NCBI GenBank assembly: GCA_020055645.1
Contig: CM034548.1
Location: 2,232,001 to 2,296,000, forward strand
DNA from: Tomocerus qinae
Taxonomy: Eukaryota > Arthropoda > Collembola > Entomobryomorpha > Tomoceridae
Length of the DNA stretch: 64,000 nucleotides
Direction of reading: 5' to 3'
Positions 48,463 through 59,426 of this stretch are shown here, one piece after another (positions within the stretch are counted from its first letter, which is position 1; the number at the start of each line of letters is the position of its first letter). The notes beneath the pieces are model-generated. The model was not told where the DNA came from, searched no databases, and saw only the letters and a program-made list of their open reading frames with translations. Both the position numbers and the translations under genes were made by a program.

Positions 48463-48874
48463 CCGTATTAATTGAATTAATTCTCCGGGTTGTTATTGTT
48501 TCATTGGCTTTTCTTAGCTCTTGAAAACGGAGATATTCGAAATAGTTAACCAGGTGATGAATTATTTCGATACGAAGAATTATTTTGCAAACAGTCAATT
48601 TTTATTGAAGTCCGGTACATAGAAAAGTAAATTATTTCTCGACTATCATATTCCCCATTATGGGGACTTTGGGGACTGGGGTTAAGTACATGTGTACTCA
48701 AATATTCCCACTACCTGACCTGACCTACAGAAACCAAGATTGGGATGGCGAATTATTTCGATACGGAGATTATTTCTCAAGGGCTATTATTTTGCCCCTG
48801 AAAACGATAAAAATCGAAATAGTTACCCGGGGGGAGCACTATTTCAATACGGAGAATTAATTCGATTAATACGG
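48463..48874. mobile_element. non-autonomous pogo-like element, 412 bp
   Basis: TA flanks it on both sides (48461-48462 and 48875-48876). The ends are inverted over 25 bp starting CCGTATTAAT and containing AATTAATTCTCCG, with one mismatch. Internally it repeats ATTATTTCGATACG and its complement several times, the same core as the 32399 element but with a different G/C tag. No transposase remnant is visible. Confidence 0.88.
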
Positions 48875-48935
48875 TACAAAAGGGCTTACCTAGAAAACCA
48901 ATTTAGAGGGTGTTTGAAGATGTGACAATAACTTT

Positions 48936-48980
48936 CAAATAAACCCTGTACAAATAAACCCTGTGCAGATAAACCCTGTT
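48936..48980. repeat. three tandem 15-bp repeats
   Basis: Three consecutive units of CAAATAAACCCTGTA type (48936, 48951 and 48966) differ at one or two positions each. The minisatellite is embedded in non-coding DNA, just outside the pogo-like element ending at 48874. Confidence 0.85.
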
Positions 48981-48984
48981 CCTT

Positions 48985-51900
48985 TGTCCATAGTTATTTG
49001 GCATCTACCATAAAAATTCCCAGTTCCAGGATTGTTTGATATAAATCGTAGAAAAACATGACATCAAACTAAGATTATGATCCTACCTACATGAACCTGG
49101 TTTTGAAATCAAATATAGGCAATAGACAACGGTCTTATGAAGTCCAGCCGTGTTTAACGAGTATAAATAATCCATTTAATGCAGCTCGTTGATCTACACT
49201 TCTTAGCTACTTTTCAACTATTCACAAATTATAGCCTCCCTGTCAGAATAAATACTTACAACTGTTGTAGATTCAGTTACGTTTGGGCAATTTTTTCTCT
49301 GTAATTTTGATTATTTTCAGTTGGTTAAGCTGTAATTCAACAAAACGTTTTGTATCCCACAGACAAGTTCAGGTAATGAGATCAAGTGGTAGTATATATA
49401 AATAGGATTGAGTCAACTAAAAGTTTTCCTTTTTTCAGTTGAGATGTTATATTATTTTTTAGAAAGAGAACTAATTGAAACCCATCCAGGTAGGATGTAG
49501 GATCCTCATAATATGGATGTTTAATTGGTCTCTGCTTGGCTTTGTTATTTGGGTTACTGGTTACTTAAGAAAGCTTCGTCCCACTTGTCAAAGTGTAATA
49601 GTATGCAATTTGCACTTGTTGCTAAGGCCGAGGGAGTAGCATCCCTTCAAATACCAAAACATAAGGATTTTTCCAAGGATATTGCCACAAATCGCAAAAA
49701 CAAAAATGTCATGTTTTATGGTGTTCCCTCCTTGACCAAATTCCTGGATGCGTGCCTGAGTGATGAAGGAGTCCGTCAAAAACCAAAATAAATAAATAAC
49801 TTCATTCTAATCCACACTCGAAAGCCCACTCGAAAGCTCCAGATGTTTTCCCATAACTTGCTGCAAGAAGGAGGTCGGTAGTCAAAGTTGGTGCCTCCCA
49901 AATTTGCGAGGCTAAAAAAGTGAAAGTTTTAACACAAAGCAACTCGTCCCCTGGGCACGGTGCATAATCACAATACATTGGCAGAGACAATAGAAATCAA
50001 ACGATGACATTCTACTGATCTTATTTTACATCTCATGTTTAGTACATTATTTGTAAAGCTGAGTAAAGGATCCCTAACCTTGAGGGCTATTAAGTCGCAA
50101 TTTCTCGCTTGCATGCCAAAGGTTTATTTAGAATGTTATTAATACGAATTAAATTGTAAAACTCATTAGGGCTAATTACGGCGTAGGTATGTAGAGGAAG
50201 TTCTCAAAGTTGAAGATAAAAGCAGTTACTAGGTGTCTTAATATGAAAAATGAATCCCACGTTGAATCGGAGTGTGTGAAGCCCTGCCGAGAACTTAATT
50301 TACGATTAGCCTGGATAATGTACCCGTTTGTGATGTCGTGGAATAAGAGTGTAGACTTTGTGGCCGGAGAAGCGTGAAAAAGTTTATAAAGAAATGCAAT
50401 GTTGAATGCATGAGAAGAGAGAAGTTTTCATGGAGGAGTGTTCATTATGAAGGTTGAGCAGGGAACAGAATGTTTGGTTTGTCAAGAGTTAAAACTTTTG
50501 GGTGAAACTCCTTTGTTGAGATGACCGTAGTAGTGAGTGAATCCATTCAGACAGGAAAGTGTGCTACTATCTGTAAGAAACAGCAAAACAACTGGCTGCA
50601 TATTCTTCCGATATGTCGTGCTATTACGATTCATGTCGAGCTGTCTCGGAAATCATTATTGTCAGCTAAAAAATAAATGTTTGTGCTCACAGTCCGACAA
50701 ACACACGGTGGACATGATAGCGAGAAGAGACATTCAAAGTTACAACTTAACAAAAGACCTAGAACTAGAGCATAAATAAAACTGGGGCATTGAAATAACA
50801 CTCGAGTGAAAACTTGCATCTCTCTGGTGTACACAACCTCAGAGCAAGTCACTGTCCCAACAAAGCCAAGTAATTCAACTACGTGTCTGTTCCACGAACT
50901 ATACAGAGTTGTAGTTGTAGCTATCCTGGACAAGTGGGAGGTGAGGTTATTTTCACTTTCACCCACTCACTCCAAACCATAAACTACTTCAATTTTGATC
51001 AATTTTATACCCTTCCTCAAGAGCCTACTCACTTCTTCCGACTTCTAAAATTTCATTTTTTCTGAAACTGGGATCGACCTTTCATGACATCCTCAAAAAG
51101 ATTACTTTTCTCCATTTTACCCAAACATACTTCTTGCTTAAAGTTACGATTCCAGACTCAATCCGCCAAAATATTGCCTGGTAGCAACCCCCGAAAAAAC
51201 CCGAACAGGAATCTGATGATGAGGTGGTAGGAAACCCGAGGATACTCCGCCTTATTCGGCTAGCTTAGCTACATGGAAGTTTTTTACAGATCGTCTACAC
51301 ATGTCATGTGGTTTTGACGGGATGGTGATGACCACCAAACTTGCAAACAAAAGTTTGTAAAATGATTATAGATCTGCGTATGTATATGTTAGGTGTGCAC
51401 TATGTACAAAAAGGATTTTCGATTCGGATATAATTTATTATTTTTACAAACTTATGAAAAATATCTTAAAATTGTGAACTTCGTATTTTGCGTCAAAGAT
51501 TGTGGATAGAAAATTAGCCTATGGTTTACTAAACCCGTGTTTTGAAAAATGGAACATAGTATCGTGCTATTTTAAGTCTCAAACTGAATCATGAAATTGT
51601 AGGAAGGGGCAATACTTTAACTTGTATCTAAGGAGCCTGGTGAAGGATGGAAGTTGGGTTATCGGACGTAAATACTCCCATCTGAATGTTAACATATAAA
51701 TAAAGTAAATGTCAAACATAAAGTGAAACGAAGCTTAAAGTTATCTGGCACTTTTTCCGCAAGCCAAGGCTGGAATATTTATTTAATGTATGTATGTAAA
51801 AAAGTAGCAGAGATATTCCTGATTTGCGACATTACACAACAATTTGTGACACATTTGCCCAAAGACCTGACCGTGCCCACATGCAGGCAGGGGATGTGTC

Positions 51901-53760
51901 CGATTTTGTCCAGTTTCAAACTTGAGCTTAATTTCCATCCAGATGACGTACAGAGAGTTTGAACAAATCGTTTTTGAGTCATATATATATATATAAACTA
52001 TATAAATAATCTACATGAAACATTGAGAAAACTACATTAAAAATCACATGACATGGCTAGTCCTAAGCCGCAAAAAAATTAAATGCTTCCATATGAAGAT
52101 GGGGTTTTAGTCACTGGTTTTAGTCACTGTATGTAAATATATTGAATTTCATTTTAAAAGATTACGGATCAGGTCTCCGCTCATGACTCCCTCCAATCAC
52201 AAGAACGAAAATTTTTTAACATTGAAGGTATAGACAATGCGTCATATAGATATTCCTTATAGTATTATATTTTATTCCATTTTATAATCACAGAATAAGA
52301 TATAGCAATAAATATATATATATATATGTTTTGAGTTGTGCTTACAGACAGAAAGATTGGTCATTCCCACAAAGCAGCTCCGCTACTTAAAAAGTGTGAC
52401 CAATTATTGGAATCAGCAATTCTAAAGTTAGTCAAGACCCTTCTTCTATTTTACTGTAGGTAATCCAAAAACGGTTAAAGTCTGTGTAAAGTCTTAATAT
52501 TTTACAGCATGGTTTCCCCAAAGATAAATACACAGGAGATGTCATTGCATCAGGTGGGCTGATAGTCGGAGCAAACAATTAAAACTCAATTATTTCATTT
52601 TGGCACAAAATTGTAGAATTTTGTGCCGAAGTGAATGCCAGTAAACCAAGGGAGATATAGGGACAGTAGCCCTACTGCTGCCCATGCTAATAAAATAAGA
52701 AAAAATTGGATTTTGATTGTTTGCCTCAGACTATCAGCCTACCTCATCCCAGTCATCTCCTAGATAATTATCTTGATTTCCCCGTTGAAAGTTATCGACC
52801 TTATTTTAAAAAAATATTTGATTTCAAGAACAATCTTTTCTGTTTGTGGTTGTGCTTTCCTCAGAGTCGAAGTGAGCTCATATATGTACTGCAGATAACG
52901 GATCTAACATTTATTTAATTAAATATATATCGGATCTCCAATATAAAAATACCTATATATTTTGTCAATTTTAGCTACTAGCTTGGTATTAACAACTCAA
53001 ATGTTCAGAATATGTTAGGAAACTAAAGGCTTATGTTCGCAAAAAATCTAGTGAATTTTTATGTGTGCCTAAGTGAAAGTATGGGGAAATTGAGACTGAT
53101 GAAGAAACGTGTAAGTTTTAGCAGAGTTTATTTACAGAGAAGTTGAGTGAAGGAAGAGCAAAATGCAAGTAAGTTGAAATGACAGGTAGGTAGCAGTATA
53201 AATAATATTGCATTGACCTTAGCATTCATACAATCAGCTTAGAGTTAATCGCTGGTTCATACATTCAAATACCTGCCGGCTTCCAGAGACTAAATATTTA
53301 ATTATGTAGTCTGGAAGTCGGCTCTAAGTCATACATTCACATCTTAGTAGGTCAAAAAGTCACGGTATCTGCACTAATCGAGGACATCAAAAAATCATAC
53401 GATCTAGGAATAGAGACAGAAATCTAAAAACTGATTGACCCTATTGATAATATGGCTTGGGATTTGACATATTTATATAGGTATATTTATATAAGTAAAA
53501 TAGCATAGATAGGTGCCACAATTAATGAAAGCCAAATTCCTATTAGTAGGTATTGTTTCTGTAACAAAACAGGAATTAATAGGAGTTGTTAATATCTTGT
53601 TTCGTCATTTTGATAACTTCCGGGATATTACGGAAAAAGGTCAACTTGTGTATTCATAAAGATCAAAAGGAAAACCGGTTAGAAAAAAGAGTGAAATTTT
53701 GAATTGCAACCCAATTTTACATGTCCCATGCTAGTAGTGTGTATATCTAGGACTGGTATT
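48985..53760. other. AT-rich stretch, small repeats only
   Basis: 49725-49770 reads, on the minus strand, CAGGCACGCATCCAGGAATT followed by TGGTCAAGGAGG. This resembles the end of a widespread short transposon family, but the other end was not found. A perfect 11-bp hairpin (GGCACAAAATT) lies at 52602-52627. An imperfect inverted repeat, GCCGGCTTCCAGAGACTA, lies at about 53275-53322. No gene is recognised. Confidence 0.4.
51985..52262. repeat. dispersed inverted-end repeat, copy 1
   Basis: It begins with a (TA)n run and AATAATCTACATGAAACATTG and ends with the complement of ATATCTATATGACGCATTG, so the ends are imperfect inverted repeats. The block TCCGCTCATGACTCCCTCCA at 52177-52196 recurs inverted at 58391-58412. 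It is probably a short DNA element inserted at a TA-rich site. No coding capacity. Confidence 0.6.
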
Positions 53761-53766
53761 TCCATT

Positions 53767-53987
53767 CTAGACGAATACTGGGCGGATATTGTAAAAGCTG
53801 TGATGGTACTCGAGATTACATAAAGAACAGAAACCAGAACTAGAGCTTTGTATCAAAATGGTATGATCGTGAGGAACATGCTTATAAAAATCCATATCGT
53901 AAGTAAAGCACGACTTTTGCCGTGGGTTAGAGGAGCCATGCTTGCAGTTTGAACATTCCAAAATCTCAGAGCAATTCAAAGTAGACG
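53767..53987 (-). CDS. possible further exon of the Ly6-like gene, Cys-rich
   Basis: On the minus strand an acceptor TATTATTATTCTATTTAG precedes 73 open codons in phase 1, ending at TAG. The start reads STLNCSEILECSNCKHGSSN, followed by further cysteines (KSCFTYD, FCSLCN). The phase fits the upstream candidate at 54181-54234 and also the Ly6 exon at 57943-58101. Against membership, the CC-x-x-D-x-CN ending and hydrophobic GPI tail of Ly6 proteins are not seen. It could also be a chance frame. Confidence 0.22.
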
Positions 53988-54180
53988 CTAAATAGAATAA
54001 TAATACAGCGATATCAGCGTAAATTCTTTCCACTTGTGCCGAATCTCTACTAAACCACATAGGTAAGCAGGATAACCAAGAGCCAGAGTCAGATCAATTG
54101 ATCCATACATTATAATAATAATGCTTATATATAGTACCCTGCTAATGTAGATATAAGTACAAGTAGATTTTTCTCACCAC

Positions 54181-54234
54181 CTGCTGAAATGGAACCGACG
54201 CAATAAGTACAAGAAGCGAACTTGGCTGTGCCAA
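54181..54234 (-). CDS. possible 54-nt exon between Ly6-like exons
   Basis: On the minus strand a good acceptor (CAATGCTTTTATTTTAG) and a CAG/GTGGTGAG donor enclose 54 nt, phase 1 at both ends. In the phase that fits the Ly6 exon it reads GTAKFASCTYCVGSISA. In another frame it encodes the hydrophobic LLVLIASVPF, which could be signal-peptide material. Phase symmetry with 57943-58101 is the main support. The size is small and the call is tentative. Confidence 0.25.
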
Positions 54235-55559
54235 CTAAAATAAAAGCATTGACGGAACAAATGTTGATAAAAACCAAGTCAGCAATTACTAAACACTTGC
54301 CACTATTTCCAAGAGAGCTACTGCTGATGATTTTGACAGTCACGAGGTTGCACAAAATTTTGTACGTTGGTTTTTGTCTCATTGTTTCATCCCAATTATG
54401 ACGACCACCAAGGTCGGAGAAAGTTAGGAGAAAGTCATAAAATTTGCTTTTTCGTTTTTTACCTCGTTACTTTAACCCCAGCTCTAAAACCAGCTTTCAA
54501 TTTTAGCGTTTTGTTTAAGAAGCTCTAAATTGAATTGTGCTAACGACAGTAATAACAAAACTGTAATAAGTTGCTGAGCATTCACATTAACAAAAGTCCT
54601 TAGAGCCTCGTTGCGTTTTTTGAATATTATTCCTCATTAAGGTCATCGTATTTGCAACTTGGTCGATTTTGTCGAACTTGTTGTTACTTTGCTTGCATGG
54701 TTCATATACTTTACTAAATGGTATGTACCTATGTCTGTATTTTCGCTTACTAATGAGCTGCATTTATTAATGCTGGAGTTCACCGTCTTTGTCAGCGTCG
54801 ATATAAACGCCATTAATCAAATTACAGCGCAAAGTGGGTTTTATCTCTACGTAACTGTACAAGATTTTATTCATTCCGAATATATTGCAAACAAATTATA
54901 AACTACACCTTTGGACAGGTCTTAACAGTTACGAAATTGCCCGTACCTGCTATTTAACGATGTTTCAATTAATATTATGTCTCTTGGGAATAGCAGAGTA
55001 TTAGCATACAGCAACATGATTCGTTTAAAGCTACTGACGACCTTGTTCGTCGACCAAGAATAATGAAAATAGGATTAGTTCATAACTGCATGAGTATAGA
55101 CCTTATCTGCCAACTCGGTGGCAGACCTGATTATTGTGCACTACTTAATATTCAATAGCAGAGCTATTTCAATAGATGGGATGTTGTGAGGTATGTGATT
55201 TGAGTCATCACTTTCACGAAGAGATAGTGGATAGTATGATGTGTGTGGAGATGGGATGGATGGATGGAGATAAGCATAGAGCGATATGGTTGGGTGCTGA
55301 GCTAAGGAGGACTTGTTTCAGAGGCGATAGCGAGCGGGTGGTAAGTAAGGCAACCGAGTGAAAAGATAAGGCGGACAGGATGAGCGGATTTAAGTGGTGC
55401 AGTGCAGTGCAAAGTGTCATCGAGACTAGGAGATAATTCTGTGACTTGATGTATTCGGTTGATGATGGGTGAGTGAGTGAGTGCTGAAGGAGTCGGAGGA
55501 CTATCTACAGTCATTTCGTCTTCATTCTCCTAGTACAAGACGGCTAATAATTGAGTGGC

Positions 55560-55690
55560 TTCGTTCGGGTGACTTCCGTCCCTTCCTTTACTTGGCTTCT
55601 CTAATTTTCTAACAATAAGGCAGGAACGGGGCCGGACGGTCGCCGAGAACAGAAACACCGACTAATCCACTGAGCTATGAACTTATTCCA
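55560..55690 (-). repeat. possible tRNA-derived SINE fragment
   Basis: The minus strand starts TCATAGCTCAGTGGATTAG, close to the D-arm and A-box of tRNA genes, followed by a G+C-rich stretch. A proper B-box is not obvious and no acceptor stem pairs, so it is not a functional tRNA. It may be a SINE head or chance. Confidence 0.2.
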
Positions 55691-57302
55691 TTTGTGTCAT
55701 CCAACCCGAATTTATCTTCTCCTTTAATTTCTCCTTCTGACTACCGTCTCGACTTATGCACACACATGCACTGTTTATGGGGATACCGTATTACTTGCAT
55801 TGAATCTACGGGGCTTCTTGACTGCAACGATCGCAACCCTTACCTCGCTCTACAACGATTCCTAATATTTTATATACTGCCAAGGTTGAAGCTCTAATTT
55901 GGCTAATGAATAACTTTTAAGCAGATTTTTGTTTCAACTTTTCATTTTGTTCAATCTTTCTTTCATCCATTAAACTCTATTTTTATCCGTCATTTACTAC
56001 ATCTCCAACTCATACTCTGCCGATGTAATGTAACGTATTACACTCACACGTAACATAGTTTAGAAGAGGCAGTGAGAGATTTCAGATGTTTTTATATGAA
56101 CTCGTTAGTTCTAAATTATGGTGTTTGCACACCAGTAAATAAGTAAATGGTAAGCACATTAAGTTCTATTGTAGGAGAGATTATTCAAAAAGTCGCACGT
56201 ATTGAACGAGCAACGTGACAATTTTAATGTTAGTTTTAAGAACATGACTTGATGGTGCTTTTATTAATTTAGTACACCCAGCATGCATCACTGCTTTTCC
56301 TCGGGCCTAACTTCTGGACATGTAGAAATGCCCCGAAACTTTGCAAACTTGCTTTCCCGAGTTTCCAATGATATGCAAAGAGCCGTATTAACTGAAGAAG
56401 GACGTAGCATTACGAAAGTCGAGGAGAGCGAAACTCTGTCCAACTTCCAATGTTGTTCTTCAATCTCAGCCTAAACACTCAAACTTAAGGATGCAAAGAA
56501 TGGGGGCGTCGCAGCGAAACGTATTGGCATTGTATAAACAGTTACATCCTTAATTTTGGAGACGAAGACATCTACATAGAGGTAGTCGAGACTATCCGAA
56601 TAGTAAGCTTTAGAGCTGACTGACAGTCGATTCTAATAATTACAAGTCAATTGAGTAGAGCACTGCCGTGCCCCTGACTGATACTTACTGTATAACATTA
56701 GAAGCTGTTCAGAAACTCTTCAAGCCTGATTAGATAGGCCTATCTAAGTATCCGTATCCACAAACCGTGCATTAATAAGCACTTAAAAGGCCTAAGCAAG
56801 CAGTCGTCGTCTTTGAGTAGTAGTCGAGTGGGAGTAGTATGTGTCCATTCTTATAATATTAGAACTATACCACATCTCGTTTAGTCGTAGAGTAGAATGA
56901 GTATCAGTGCAGGGAAGGATAAATAAAAGAGTGTTAATTTCTTTCCCAGCCGGCCGGCCGTTGTCTCTGGAGTGAGCCTCAATGCGGTGTTTATGGTAGT
57001 TGCCATCCAACTGCTACAAGCATGTTATAATTATAATATTTGTTTTAGTTTGGGCGGAATCGGCTTAACTGGCTCTGTTTTGTGTAATGTGATAAATGGT
57101 TCGAGTGTGTTGCTACAAAACTGTCACCGAGGCAGTCAAGTTGATGTTAATTTACGTTAGTGGTCTTCCCTCGTCTTTCTCTGTCCGACCTTTTCACCTC
57201 ACCCGACTCTAATTCCACAACTCGGAACAATCTCTCCTGTCTCTACAAGTCAGGAGACTACGTAATCGCACATACTGGGTTGGCTAGCTTTAGGTATATC
57301 AA

Positions 57303-57368
57303 TGCAGGTATAGAACCACTGAGTCTGAGCTATAGCAGCTCTACCGCTTCGGCTGTGATAATGTTACG
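57303..57368 (-). repeat. possible tRNA-derived SINE head
   Basis: The minus strand reads CCGAAGCGGTAGAGC, then TATAGCTCAGACTCAGTGG and TTCTATACC. These resemble an A-box-like D arm and a B-box (GGTTCTATACC against GGTTCnAnnCC) at roughly tRNA spacing. There is no paired acceptor stem or CCA-proximal structure, so this is a relic or SINE head and not a working tRNA. Confidence 0.3.
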
Positions 57369-57942
57369 TTTCTGAATAATTGTTTAACTCTCAGACACTC
57401 TACATCAGACAATGTCTTCATTGCAGTCCTAGCTAGACTGTAGACACTCCTCGCACCTCAGTGATACTGAGCAGTCAAATGCTTTTGTGACACAGACGTT
57501 GTATTGCTAACAATCTTTAGAAACATAGAGCAGTGGCTGAGGAGGGTACATTTCATCCGCACTCACAAGTCTACTTTCAGTGGAGAACCTCAGAACATTA
57601 AAATACTGTATACACTAATTTGGCATTTGAGATTACTTAGTGGGTTACTTTGGGAAAAGCATGGTGACTCCAGCCTGGACTTCGAAAGGTTGCTAATCAA
57701 GGTAGCTCGACACACACATAATGTATTCACTGTTCTCCTCAATTCATTAAATTCATTATTTAAAAGAGGGGTACAGGAGAGTGAGGGCTAGAAATTGGGC
57801 TGAATTAAATATGCACCAACCAAGTCCGTTCGTTGATATGCCCGAGTCTTCTCGTTTTGTTGCAATATGAAGGAAATGAAAGTGCAAAGCATGGTTCAAT
57901 GGGTTTGTTTTAGGATAGCAAGTGCCAAATAGTTAGACTCAC

Positions 57943-58101
57943 CACTTTCATACATCTTGGAGATCCGGCATCCATGAGGACAGGGAAGTTTCTCGGCGTT
58001 TTTCACGTCGAAATTTTCTGTGCGACACATACTATCCGAGCTTGGTTCCGACAGTGTGTTTGACCAAGCGCATTGGTAGCACATTATGTCCCCACTCACA
58101 C
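57943..58101 (-). CDS. exon of a Ly6/uPAR three-finger protein (invertebrate quiver-like type)
   Basis: On the minus strand the acceptor TTGTTTCTTGGATTGTGGTCAG and the donor GTGAGTCTA bound 159 nt, phase 1 on both sides. The product VSGDIMCYQCAWSNTLSEPS continues SDSMCRTENFDV, then KLPCPHGCRISKMYESG. CYQC just after a presumed signal peptide, a third Cys about 18 residues on, and a CPxxC pair form the N-terminal half of the Ly6/quiver fold. Phase-1 introns after the signal peptide and in mid-domain are typical of such genes. These proteins are usually secreted or GPI-anchored and act on channels, receptors or septate junctions. The signal-peptide exon (higher coordinates) and the C-terminal half were not found with certainty. 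Confidence 0.68.
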
Positions 58102-58295
58102 CTGACCACAATCCAAGAAACAAACAAGAAATTAGCGATCACTTCATAATTATACGGCCATTTCAAATTACTGACCCATATATTACTTCTATTTTTACGA
58201 TTGTGATGATTCTTAACATACGTATATTGAATAACTATCATGACTATAATATAAACGTGATAGGAATGTTTGTATGTACAGATGTTTGTATGTAC

Positions 58296-58512
58296 GCCAT
58301 ATATATATATAAAAAACTATACTATAAATAATCTATATGAAGCATTGTCTATACCGTTAATGTTAAAAAAATTTCGTTCTTGTGATTGGAGGGAGTCATG
58401 AGCGGAGTCCTATTCCGCAATCTTTTAAACTGAACTGCAATATATTTACATGCAGTGAGTAAAACCCCATCTTCATATGAGCATTTAAATGTTTTGCTGT
58501 TAAGGGCTATGC
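58296..58512. repeat. dispersed inverted-end repeat, copy 2 (inverted relative to copy 1)
   Basis: It starts with (TA)n and AATAATCTATATGAAGCATTG, then TTCGTTCTTGTGATTGGAGG. The latter is the complement of 52181-52208 in copy 1. It also shares an AAACCCCATCTTCATATG block with copy 1 (52134-52154 region), and ends near 58512 without a clear second terminus. It lies in the presumed first intron of the Ly6-like gene. Confidence 0.6.
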
Positions 58513-58739
58513 ATATATATATTTTTGGTAGGGTAATCCCAAGTGTAAAATGCTCAAAGCGCTTATGAATGATATGTGTAATGCGAATAAAACAATAAAC
58601 TACACACTGGTTTAATATTGGCTTAATTATTTCGAAACTAAACCAAAAAGTATTGAGGCGGAAATTTTTGAAATTTGATAGCAGTACTGGTGGACTAGTT
58701 ATCAATATGTTACAACGTCATTATTATTCAAATTCAACT

Positions 58740-59426
58740 TTATTATTACTATTATTATTGTTATTAAGTAGCGGCGCAGCAGCTGCTTTATAGGAATGAC
58801 CAATATGTCTGTCTGTCTGTCCGTAAGCAAGATAACTTTCGAACGGAATGAGATAATCCGTTCAAAGTTTTTGTACGCAATCTAGGGGTTAAAAGACACA
58901 TCGAGTTCGTGAATGGGCAAAATGCGCCACACCCCCTGACCAGGGGTTGGGTTCAAAAATAAACATTGACGTAACTTCCGTTCTGTCCGTCGTACAAAGT
59001 GTGTAATACCTCGATCGACATCAGAATAGTTAGACGAACAGCAATAAGTAGGTTACAATCATCCCCTAACAGGGGAAGTGGGTAAAAACCCAAAAATCCA
59101 CAAATTGGCGCAACTTCCTTTCTGTGCGTTGTACAAAGTCGTGTAATACCTCGATCGACATCAGAATGGTTTAAGAAACAGTAATAAGTACGTTAAAATA
59201 ATCTTCTAATAGGGGAAGGGGGTAAAACCCAAAAACAACCAAAAAGTGATGTAAATTCAGTTATATTCGTCCTACAAATGTAATAACTCGTTTGACATCA
59301 AAATGATTTAAGGAACATTATTAAGTAAATTATAGTCATCTCCTAACAGGGGAAATGAGTTAAAAACTAAAAATAGACACTGTTTTGCCGTTACTTTTTT
59401 ACATCCATTTGTACATGGTTTATTAT
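58740..59426 (+). repeat. dispersed repeat with ~140-bp hairpin-bearing tandem units, copy C
   Basis: A leader (GCTTTATAGGAATGACC, four TGTC units, ACTTTCGAACGG) is followed by about three tandem units. GTACAAAG-GTGTAATACCTCGATCGACATCAGAA recurs in parts at about 58992, 59131 and 59272, a period near 140 bp. Each unit begins with a hairpin of CCCCT-loop-AGGGG type. The tail TTTTTACATCCATTTG matches copy B. Structure (leader, internal tandem units, short tail) resembles DINE/Helentron-type non-autonomous elements, but 5' TC and 3' CTRR-type ends were not established. Confidence 0.6.

Noticed and set aside
55610-55690. tRNA gene on the minus strand
   Set aside because: It has an A-box-like TAGCTCAGTGG, but the arms do not pair and there is no usable B-box. 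At most it is a SINE relic.
58349-58705. Minus-strand frame of 118 codons
   Set aside because: Much of it overlaps dispersed repeat copy 2 and the leader of copy C, so it is repeat-derived and not a host gene.
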